A DNA stretch of 64,000 nucleotides, taken from Poecilobothrus nobilitatus (Eukaryota; Arthropoda; Insecta; Diptera; Dolichopodidae). A program made the translations under genes and the position numbers. Position 1 is the first letter of the stretch. Every line of letters begins with the position of its first letter. The stretch is taken from contig OX352773.1 in NCBI GenBank assembly GCA_947095535.1, positions 126,496,830 to 126,560,829 of the forward strand. The letters are read 5' to 3'. Positions 55,113 through 64,000 of this stretch are shown piece after piece. The notes beneath the pieces are model-generated. The model was not told where the DNA came from, did no database searches, and saw nothing but the letters and a program-made list of their open reading frames with translations.

Positions 55113-56097
55113 GTGGATAGTAGTATGGTGAATATGGAGAGTGGTGAATATCAAACAAATTTCAATATATTATATCTAAACATACAAAGTTTGAGAAATA
55201 AACTATACAATTTACAAACATTCATAAAAACATATGAATGTAATATTATAGTATTAACCGAAATATGGATAAATGAACAGGACAATAAATTTTTTAATAT
55301 AGAAGGGTACAAATCATATTTTTCAAATCGCGAAATGTCGTATGGAGGTGTTGCTATTTATGTAAATGAGAACATAACAAGTAATTTAAGTTTTAGTTTA
55401 GAGTTTGAAAAATCGAATTTCTTAGTAATAAATATTGACGAACAAAAAATTAACATAGTAGCAATATATCGATCGCACGAAACAAATATTAACTCTTTTC
55501 TTGAAAAAATGGATGACACATCAAGTAATTTCAAAAATTCAATGATCTTTGGAGACTTTAATATCAATTTACTAAATAAAAATAATCAAGAAGTTATGAA
55601 TTATGTAAATGTATTAGTATCTAATGGTTTTATTATATATAATAAAGTTGCCAATGATTTTGCAACTAGAATAGGAAACACATCGAAAACAATCATTGAC
55701 CACATTATTACTGATATTGTCAAATACAAATATGATTTTCATATTATAAACACATTTTTGTCAGATCATAAAATGTTTTTCATAAGTTCTAATTTTAAGC
55801 CCATAGAAGAATAAATTGAAAACAATATTACCGTCCTGAAGTATGAAAAATTAGCTGCAGACAATACTTGGAGTAAGTTAGCTTCAATCGAGAACTTCGA
55901 CGATTTTGTATTTGAGATAAGTTCTTTAGTGAGTAAATATACCAGAATTGTTAGAAAGAAAAGGTCTAAAGAAAAAAATTAATGGATGATAGACGGAATT
56001 GGATACGCGATTAAAATTCGAGACTCTTTCTTCAAATATAAGAAAAAATATCCTAACGATGAGCATGTTAATAGATTATATAAATTATATAAAAACA
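55113..56097 (+). pseudogene. ORF2 of the nested LINE, endonuclease domain
   Basis: The ATG at 55113 (or 55125) opens 233 codons with all main endonuclease boxes: NILYLNIQSLRNK (55164-55202), IIVLTEIW (catalytic Glu; 55245-55268), MSYGGVAIYV (55335-55364), VAIYRSH, MIFGDFNINLL (55541-55573), and FLSDHKMFF (the final Asp-His). One stop at 55812 follows, then sense codons to 56097 ending in RLYKLYKN, where repeat C2 is inserted. This is the best kept enzyme domain in the window. Confidence 0.85.
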
Positions 56098-57656
56098 AGT
56101 AAATGTAAAAGTAAGTCGATGCAACCGACACATAAATAATTCGAATTAAATTAAAAATCCATAAGTTTTTTTGAACTTGAACTCTGCTTGAACTTCTTCC
56201 CTTTTCTCTCTTATTTAACTCGAATTTCAGGATGGTAAAAGTGGCATCCTCTTGGGGTATGCTTGAAAACTTTTTAAAAAATTTTAAGTTTCTATCTTTA
56301 TTAATTTCGAAGATTGTTAGTCCTTGTGAGGTGTGTGTCAGGTACCCGAATTGCCACTCCAATTCATTGAATCCATCTCAGGAACATAAAGAAAACATGT
56401 CAGAACACCATTGTACTAAATTTAAAGGTTCTACTTTTGTTGGTTTTGGAGATATGCTCGTTGCTCTTGTGGTCGTTCCGAAGTTTCCAAAATACGAACC
56501 CATGGTTCAAATTCTTTCAAATGTCAGTTTCCAATTTTACAGAAAAGAAAACATAGCAGAACACCTTTGTACTAAAAATAAAAGTTCTATCTTTGTTGGT
56601 TGTGGAGATATACTCGTTTGCTCTGGGGCTCGTCCGGAAGCTTCCAAGATCTGAACCCATGGACCAAATCCACATAAATTTCAGAAACATAAATCAAACA
56701 TGAAGGAACACCATTCTGCCTAATTTAAAGGTTCTATCTTTGTTGCTTTTGGAGATAATATCATTTGCTCTGAGGCTCGTTCGGAAGCTTCCAAAATCTG
56801 AACCCAAGCACCAAATGCTCTCAAATTTCAGAGACCTAAATCAAACATGAAAGAACACCATTCTGCCAAATTTAAGGGTTATATCTTTGTTGTTTTTGGA
56901 GATAATCTCATTTGCTCTGGGGCTCGTTCGGAAGCTTCCCAAATCCAAACCCATGGACCATATCCTGTTAAATTTCAGAGACATAAATCAAACGGGAAGG
57001 AACATCATAGTAAAAAAATTTAAAGGTTCTATCTTTGTTGGTTTTGGAGATAATTTCGTTTGCTCTGGCGCTCGTTCGGAAGCTTTCGAAATATGAATCC
57101 ATGGTTCAAATTCCTTCAAATATCAGTTTCCAATTTTATAGAGAAGGAAACATAACAGCACACTCTTGTACTAAAAATAAAGGTTCTATCTTTGTTGGTT
57201 GTGGAGATATACTCGTTTGCTCTGGGGCTCGTTCGGAATCTTCCAAGATAAGAACCCATGAACCAAATCCTCTCAAATTTCAGAGACTAAAATAAAACAT
57301 GAAAGAACACCACTCTGCCAAATTTAAAGGTTATATCTTAGTTGGTTTTGGAGATAATCTCATTTGCTCTGGAGCTCGTTCGGAAGCTTCCAAAATCCGA
57401 ACCCATGGACCGATTTTGTCCAGATTCGAATTTAGCCTTCCTTTCGTAATTAGTAACCGACTATATAAATTTCATCGAGATAGCTTTATTAGTTTTTGAG
57501 TTATCGTGCGAACGGACGGACATCGTTAAATCGACTCTGGAGATAATCCTGATTCAGAATATATATACATGTCCATATCTAACTCGCTTCCTTTTGGTGG
57601 TTACAAACACCACACCAAAGTAAATATACCCTATACTTTAGGTGTATGTTATAATA
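56098..57656 (-). repeat. Hairpin-ended repeat family C, copy C2, inserted in LINE ORF2
   Basis: It starts with aagtaaatgtaaaagtaag and a partly decayed GTCG-atgcaac-CGAC hairpin. It then carries about eight 150-bp units in the reverse of C1 (gttggttttggagata; gctcgttcggaagcttcc; gaacccatgg), a GGAC run (57511-57520), gataatcctgattcagaata, and a decayed TATACCC hairpin (57624-57653). Short open frames inside follow the tandem unit and are not genes. The LINE reading frame resumes directly after it (about 57657). Confidence 0.85.
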
Positions 57657-59479
57657 AAGTAAATCGGCTCATAACACATTAAAAAAAAATTTTTTATTCT
57701 GAACAAATTAAAAGAAACGCATGCAATAGTAAAAAATTATGGGATTTATATAAAAGGGTAATATTTAACAAAAAAAAGACAGCACGAACAATCATATTAA
57801 AAGGCTAGAAATTAATGGGAAAGTATTAACTAAAAAAGAAGAAATTGATAAATTAATGAACGAATTTTTTATCAATGTAACCAGGTTGACAATGATCCAA
57901 TAGGCCACGAATACCTAAATAGTTTTAGACGAAACCCTAGCTCCTTATTTGATCTAACACCCACCAGTAGTGAAGAGATATCGAATGCAATTAGCAAGCT
58001 GAAAACTGCTGCAGCGACGGATTTCGATAATATTTCCATGAAATTCATTAAAAAATTCCAGGAGCGACTAATACCGCTTCTTACCAAATTTATAAATAGT
58101 TCTTTCCTTTCTAGTACTTTCCCAAACTCATTAAAAACTGCAATTGTTACTCCAATATTCAAAACAGGGAATGCCAAAGATAGGACAAACTACAGGCCCA
58201 TATCGGTCCTCAGCGCTTTCCCTAAAATCTTTGAATTTATTATAAAAAGTCGATTAGATAACTTTCTTACAAATAATGAAATATTTCACGACGAACAGTA
58301 TGATTTCGAAAAAAAATCGAATACTACTGCTGCCTGTCTTAGCTTAACCGACTTTGTATCAAAAAATATGGATGAAAAATTGATCGTTGGCTGTCTATTT
58401 CTAGATCTACAAAAGCAATTTGACTGTGTGGACTATGAAATACTACAGTTTAAACTTTCGATGTTATATTTCGACTGATCACAATTAAATTTTTTTGACT
58501 CATATTTAACTAATCGAGAGCAGAGAGTTAGAATAGGTGATAGTTTGAGTGAATCAAGATCCATTATAAAAGGAGTGCCACAAGGTTCAATTTTAGGGCC
58601 ACTTTTATTTAAGATATATTTAGATGATATAGCTCGATTGAAACTGAAAGGGCTTATTCAATTGTATGCGGATGATGCAGTGCTAAAATATGCGGAACGC
58701 GATGAAGAATCCTTGAGAACTTCCATCATGCATGATCTTCCCATTATTGAAGAATGGCTAAAAAAACATCGCCTACTACTCAATGTGAAGAAAACTAAAA
58801 TTTTATTATTCCAAAATAGACAATGACATACTCTAATTTTACTTACAACGGTAAGATTATTGAAGTTGTAAAACATTTTAATTATCATGGGTTGCTTCTA
58901 GATAGCCGGCTGAAATGGCCAGAGCACATAAATCACGTGATTAAAAAGATAACATCTACATTTTTGTCTTACGTCGCATGAGAAATATCTATAATATAAA
59001 ATATATATAAATCGGTTCTAAAAATAATATATTCTTCATATATACTATCAAATATTATGCATCTTAACCCAATATGGAGTAACACATGTCAAGTTCCTTT
59101 AGGCAGACTTGATATAGTTCATAAAAAAGCCATAAAATCAATTCATAACTATCCTGTTAGAATTCCTACTAATATTCTATACTCTAGCCAATATTTAAGT
59201 CTGACAAACATTTGCAAATTAGAATTATATATAATAGCATTTAAAATAATTCATAATGAAATTAAGCATAATTTTATACTGAATAGGAGCTTTGAGATTC
59301 ACAACACAAGAAATAAAAGTAATTTTTATTTAACACTTTTTCGAACAAACAGACAAAAAAATAACTGTCTCTACAATAGTTTAAAATTATATAACGAGCT
59401 GTCAAACGAAAATAAGGAAATAACTCACTTTTGTACCTTTAAAAGAAAAATTAAAGAAATTATATTAAATTATAAATAA
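57657..59479 (+). pseudogene. ORF2 of the nested LINE, RT and C-terminal region
   Basis: After the insertion the frame continues VNRLITH (57660 on), LWDLYKRVIF and KEEIDKLMNEFFINV (57838-57882). RT: NYRPISVLSAFPKIFEFIIK (58189-58248), LFLDLQKQFDCVDYE (58398-58442), GVPQGSILGPLLF (58572-58610), LYADDAVLKYAE (58661-58696; YADD site 58664-58675). C-terminal part 59057-59479: VHKKAIKSIHNYPVRIPTN, LKLYNELSNENKEI, FKRKIKEIILNYK. Breaks lie at about 57780, 57890, 58478 and 58826-59050. It is Jockey/CR1-like. Confidence 0.85.
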
Positions 59480-59891
59480 TTAAACAGATATTTTGGCTTT
59501 TGGTTCTGCAATTGGATTTTTTTTTTTTTTCTTTATTTCTTTTTTTTATGTTTTTAATTATAGTTATAGTTATAATGCTATATCAAAATGAAATTTTATC
59601 ATAAAATTGTTGCAAAATATTTCTAACTGAATTTATAAGACCACACAGCTAAAAAGCTAAGGTCGTAGAAATTTTTATTTTTCAATAATTTTTACATTAA
59701 ATTAATAAATCAATATATTCTTTTTTTTTCCTCTTAGAATAAGATTATACCATAAAACACCGATATTTAGTTTGAATTATTATTTTTTTTTTTTTTTTTT
59801 TGGTGTTTTTTGTTTTTAATATATAAATGTTACCACATTAATGTATTATTATGAAAAATAAATTAAATGATGAAAAAAAAAAAAAAAAAAG
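59480..59891 (+). other. 3' UTR of the nested LINE with a two-stem hairpin and poly-A tail
   Basis: At 59639-59664 GACCacacAGCTaaaaAGCTaaGGTC folds with outer GACC/GGTC and inner AGCT/AGCT stems, the same plan as at 28287-28313. The UTR ends in an A run (59873-59890), the expected LINE tail, directly followed by gag sequence of the host gypsy element. Confidence 0.75.
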
Positions 59892-60217
59892 TTGCAACCA
59901 TTTTGTTTCGGAAACATATTGGCGTTTAATTAATGCTTTTTTTACACTTTCATAACGATTACTATCTGGTGGGTTAGACAAAATGTCTACGATAGAATCA
60001 CAAGATTAAGGAGGTAGTGCGGCAATAATTAAGTAATATTTGGTTATATCGTTTGTCATACGATACGCTGAAAATTGGGCTTCGGCTTGTATTAATCATG
60101 TCGTGGGTTCATTCGCCAGAATGGAGGTAACCGTTAGCGTACTGAATCAACTTGTTGTTCAGCATTTGGGGTTTCCTTCGACAGACTAGGTGGTATCTCC
60201 TCTTTTTTGTCAGTCAT
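59892..60217 (-). pseudogene. gag: gag N-terminus of the same gypsy element (right side of the nest)
   Basis: The ATG at 60217 opens MTDKKEEIPPSLSKETPNAE, a TAA follows, then RLPPFWRMNPR (about 60135-60103), the conserved start of the gag capsid of one insect gypsy group. Later frames give TNDITKYYLIIAAL, DILSNPPDSNRYESVKKALI and VSETKWLQ (59915-59892). The next expected gag block is found at 53107 on the other side of the LINE. So this and 52300-53112 are halves of one gene. Confidence 0.7.
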
Positions 60218-60545
60218 TATTAAAAAGAATATTCACTATTTACAAGATCAGCCCTTAGTAATTTATCCTTAGTAACCAAAACTAAAATAATTTAAATAAA
60301 TATAATTTGAAATTTCCCAAAATCCGCTCATGATCAGCATTCGTTAAAAAAAAAATTTATGAATAAAAAGGTTTTAAAATTTTATTTGTTTAATATTAAC
60401 TGAAAAGTGCTTAATATTATAAAAAAAATAAAAATATGTAAATAATTAAGAAGATGTAAAAAAATGTTATGTTGTGTTTGTAAAAAAAAAAAAAGTATTG
60501 CATTTAACGCTCTTATGTACTTATGTACCACCCTGTTAATAAAAC
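60218..60545. other. AT-rich leader or spacer upstream of the gag
   Basis: It should contain the gypsy leader, PBS and LTR of the nest's outer element, but I could not recognise a PBS. cccttagtaatttatccttagtaacc (60251 region) is a small doubled word. Confidence 0.35.
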
Positions 60546-61797
60546 AAGTAAATGTAACAGTAAGTCGATGCAACCGACTTATTAATACCCTACACCTGAA
60601 TAATTCGAATTAAATTAAAAATCCATAAGCTTTTTTGGCAGCTGCTTGAACTTCTTCCCTTTTCTGTCTTATTTAACTCGAATTTCAGGAACGTAAAAGA
60701 GGCATCCTCTTGGGATATGCTTGAAACCTTTTTAAAAAATTAGTCCTTGGGAGGTGTGTGTCAGGTACCCGAATTGCCACTCCAATTCATCGAATCCATC
60801 TCAAGAACATAAAGAAAATATGCCAGAACACCATTGTACTAAATTTAAAGGTTGTACTTTTGTTGGTTTTGGAGATATGCTCGTTGCTTTTGTGCTCGTC
60901 CGGAAGTTTTCAAAATACGAACCCATGGTTCAAATTCTTTCAAATGTCAGTTTCCAATTTTACAGAAAAGGAAACATAACAGAACACCTTTGTACTAAAA
61001 ATAAAAGTTCTATCTTTGTTCGTTGTGGAGATATACTCGTTTGCTCTGGGGATCGTCCGGAAGCTTCCACGATTTGAACCCATGAACCAAATCCTCTCAA
61101 ATTTCAGAGACATAAATCAAAAGGGAAGCAACATCATTGTAAAAAAAAAGGTTCTATCTTATATTCTAAATAAAGGTTCTATCTTTGTTGGTTGTGGAGA
61201 TATACTCGTTTGCTCTAAGGCTCGTTCGGAAGCTTCTAAGATCCGAACCCATGAACCAAATCCTCTCAAATTTCAGAGATTTAAATAAAACATGAAAGAA
61301 CACCACTCTGCCAAATTTAAAGGTTATATTTTTATTGGTTTTGAAGATAATCTCATTTGCTCTGGTGCCCGTTCGGAAGCTTCCAAAATCCAAACCCATG
61401 GACTAAATCCTCTTAAATTTCAGAGACATATATCGAACGGGAAGGAGCATCATTGTACAAAATTTAAAGGTTCTATCTTTGTTGGTTTTGGAGATAATCT
61501 CGTTTGCTCCGGAATCATTCGTAAGCTTCCGGAATCCAAACCTATGGACCGATTTTGTCCAGATTGGAACTTAGCCTTCCTTTCGTAATTAGTAACCTAC
61601 TATATAAATTTCATCAAGATAGCTTTATTAGTTTTTGAGTTATCATGCGAACGGACGGACGGACATCGTTAAATCGACTCAGGAGATGATCCTAATTCAG
61701 AATATATATACATGTCCATATCTAACTCGCTTCCTTTTGGTGGTTACAAACACCATACCAAAGTTAATATACCCTATACTTAAGGTGTAGGGTATAA
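60546..61797 (-). repeat. Hairpin-ended repeat family C, copy C3
   Basis: It starts aagtaaatgtaacagtaag with an intact ATAAGTCG-type hairpin (TAAGTCG-ATGCAAC-CGACTTA, 60560-60581) and taccctacacctgaa. The core has about six 150-bp units, then a GGAC run (61651-61666), and it ends with TATACCCTA...GTAGGGTATA (61768-61796) and aaaa. Both ends are well kept. It is noncoding. Confidence 0.85.
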
Positions 61798-62465
61798 AAA
61801 TCTAACGTTCTTTTTAAATTCCTCGTAATTAGTATTATTATGCACGAAATTATCTTCATAATCAAACGGAATTAGAAAAGAAAGAAAATAAATTTGAATT
61901 ATGTATATAATATTGGTAATATCATATGCTATATACTGTAATGTATGCTTTTGCAATATAAAAAAATGTATGTAAAATAAATTGTAATTCTTTTATAATA
62001 AAATAAATTTAAAAAAAAACACGTGCATAAAAAAATTATTGTAATTCTAAAATTTAATGATTGTTATAATATTAATTCCATAATATATAATTTTAATTCA
62101 ATATAATCATGTGTGATTTTTATATTTTGAATTTTTTTTTTTAAATAAAAAATCAAATCCGTGGTTATCTGCACTTAGTATAATTGTCTTTAGTTCAGTA
62201 TCACGTCGGGATCATCAATGTAGCAATGGCTACCTTTACTGAATTAAAATACCGAACTTTTTGTATTTTATTTGTTTAAATTTATTTATTTAATTATTCG
62301 TTTTATTAACTATTACACTAATTTATTTTAATTATTATAAGTTCGTTTAATTTTTATTAAATTAAAATGTTTGTTAAATTACAATTATTTTATTAAATTA
62401 CAACTAATCTTTTTAATGATTAATAATTTTATTAAGTTTAGCGCTAATTCGGTTACTATATTTTT
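61798..62465. other. AT-rich spacer with one GC-richer hairpin-like stretch
   Basis: Mostly featureless. At 62202-62252 TTCAGTA and TACTGAA frame cacgtcgggatcatcaatg and tagcaatggcta, suggesting a structured leader fragment of an LTR element; I could not assign it. Confidence 0.4.
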
Positions 62466-62925
62466 GCAGACCGTTGCACTAAAATAAGAATATTCAACGC
62501 ATGTGTGAAAGCTGTGCTATTATACGGCAGCGAAATCCGGCTGGTAACACGGAACAACATACAAAAGCTACTGGTTTTTACCAACAAATGCCTAAGAACA
62601 ATATTCCGAATATTCTGACAAAGAAGAATACTGAACCAGGAATTATGGGTACTATGGAGCCAAGAGCCGATTAAAACGCAAATATGTAGAAAAAATGTGG
62701 ATGGATCGGCTACATCCTCAGACGCCCAACAACATCAGTGATACGTCAAGCATTGTACTGGAAACCTCAACGCCTAAAAAACGTGGGAGGACTTAAAGCA
62801 ACTTGTAGGAGAAGCGTTTAAATTGAAGTAAAAAAGAGTAAGTTTTGGACTGAAATTAAAATGCTAGCCCAAGATAGGGAAATTTGGAGAGAATTTGTGG
62901 AAGCCCTATGTTTCCGAAGGGAATA
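62466..62925 (+). pseudogene. C-terminal end of an RTE-like LINE
   Basis: Frames encode RIFNACVKAVLLYGSEI (about 62488-62535), TNKCLRTIFRIF, ELWVLWSQEPIKTQICRK (about 62640-62690), WMDRLHPQTPN, then RGRT, KKSKFWTEIKMLAQDREIWR-like text to about 62905. The series C-V-K-A-V-L-L-Y-G, C-L-R-x-I, L-W, P-I-x-x-x-I-x-x-R, and A-Q-D-R is the common C-terminal signature of RTE-type LINEs. Only this 3' piece remains, with stops and frameshifts. It abuts gypsy pol at about 62935 in the same direction. Confidence 0.65.
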
Positions 62926-62934
62926 AAACAGGAG

Positions 62935-64000
62935 AAAAAAATCAAAGTAGAGAGATAAAAGAAATGTTAGACCACGGTATTATAGCACCTACTGAATCTC
63001 CATATATTTCACCCATTTGGGTGGTTCCAAAAAATTAGATAATTCTGGTAACTTAAAATGGAGAATGGTAGTGGACTATAGAAAACTTAATGAAATTCCA
63101 ATTAAAGATAAATTCCCCATACCAAAGATTAAATCTCTATTCGATAAACTTGGTAGAGCACAATATTTTAGTACATTGCACTTAGCAAAAGGGTTTCATT
63201 AAATATTAGTTGATGTAAAAGACAGAGCTAAACATCTTACTCCAATTCACAGGGATATTACGGATTTATTCGTATTCTTTTGACCTGAAAAACGACCCAG
63301 CTACCTTCCACCGTACGATCAATTATGTGCTAGGAGACTTAATTAATAAAGCTAACATTTGTACTAGGAGACTTAATTAATATAATTTTTCTGGACGACA
63401 TATTTATATTCTCTACATCGTTACAAGAAGATCTTCAAGCTATAAAACTATTTAGTTTCCAAAAAGTTAGAGAATTTACCTTAAAAATGCAAATAGATTA
63501 TTGTAATATTTACGACACATATTAACATCTGAAGGAATTAAAGATAATGAAAAAAAATTGATACTATTAAAGAATTTTTTTTTCTACATGCTAACTAAAC
63601 ACTAGGAACTGGTTTCTTTATACATAATATGTAGATTTCGTTAAATGGGAGGGAAATTGGATATTAAAAAGGAGTCAAGAGGTAGATTAGAAATGTACCT
63701 ATACAGGTTAGTTTTTACCAAAATTTTAATAAAAAAAATTACGCTTACAACTGAAGTTTCAAATTCTGCTATAGGAAATGTCCTCTCCCAAGAAGGACAT
63801 TCTTTATTTTTTGCTAGTCGAACCCTTAATGAACATGAGGTGAGGTACTCAGCAATTGAAAAGGAGCTTCTAGCCATAGTATGGGCATCGAAATTTTTGT
63901 TACTACTTATATGGTGTAAAATGCACAATGAACACCGATCATCAAATAATAATATGGTTAATCTCTTCACAAGAACCGAATTCTAAGCTTCAATGCTGTA
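62935..64000 (+). pseudogene. pol: Gypsy pol: RT and RNase H (runs off window)
   Basis: RT: EMLDHGIIAPTESPYISPIW (62962-63021), [20 protein letters not shown] (63059-63118), KLGRAQYFSTLHLAKGFH (63148-63202; the first catalytic Asp is His), a block at about 63300 and FLDDIFIF (63388-63411). RNase [21 protein letters not shown] (63750-63810, catalytic Asp before it is Glu), [20 protein letters not shown] (63811-63870). A 31-bp tandem doubling near 63328-63385 and several frameshifts break RT. No gag or protease is present. Confidence 0.75.

Noticed and set aside
56232..57499. Several overlapping open frames (up to 140 codons) with repeated motifs
   Set aside because: They are translations of the 150-bp tandem unit of family C repeats and recur in C1 and C3 on either strand.

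Overview
The window is eukaryotic, very AT-rich and built almost entirely of decayed mobile elements. I find no intact host gene, rRNA or true tRNA gene. The mix points to an insect, most likely a fly (Diptera): an errantivirus-type Ty3/gypsy element with an env remnant, several Jockey-like and one I-like LINE, a Polinton/Maverick fragment, tRNA-derived SINEs, ATGT microsatellites, and noncoding repeats carrying GGAC runs. The species cannot be named from the sequence. Most reading frames are broken by stops and frameshifts, as in old pericentromeric or intercalary heterochromatin.

Layout. 1-2672 (minus): part of a Polinton/Maverick with several virion-type genes. 2673-6427 (plus): Ty3/gypsy element A (LTR, Ser-type PBS, gag, protease, RT, partial RNase H, truncated 3' LTR). 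6430-8530 (plus) and 9130-11080 (minus): two Jockey-like LINEs. 12026-12222: SINE copy 1. 13750-18175 (plus): I-like LINE split by a tandem noncoding repeat (14655-15910), then a foreign Jockey RT piece to 18660. 20545-24216 (minus): errantivirus-like element with a gag-to-RT deletion, integrase, env and a Lys-type PBS. 24716-28400: Jockey-like LINE, with a second copy of the same stretch at 38518-42836. 28890-35165: dispersed repeats, a foldback element, a long tandem array and a 1.8 kb duplicated block. 35671-38520: SAP-domain gag-like remnant, SINE copies 2 and 3, an unknown gene with 21-bp repeats, and a possible exon. 42838-44080 (minus): unclassified transposase-like gene. 44240-48165 (minus): Ty3/gypsy element B, the best preserved LTR element. 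48165-51998: foldback copy 2, hairpin-ended repeat, and the 1.8 kb block again with partial copies. 52300-60217: a three-level nest, in which a gypsy gag (minus) is split by a nearly complete LINE (plus), itself split by a hairpin-ended repeat. 60546-64000: another hairpin-ended repeat, an RTE-like LINE tail and a further gypsy pol that runs off the edge.

The genes do not form a working host pathway; they are layers of parasites. The most interesting signals are: a basic Polinton protein with spaced TQT/IQV motifs resembling dynein light chain LC8 sites; a superfamily of noncoding elements sharing one terminal hairpin module but different tandem cores (families A, B and C, with a relative D); a tRNA-derived SINE whose internal hairpin is kept by G-U changes; a two-stem 3'-UTR hairpin shared by two LINEs; and a filled/empty site pair for one repeat insertion.
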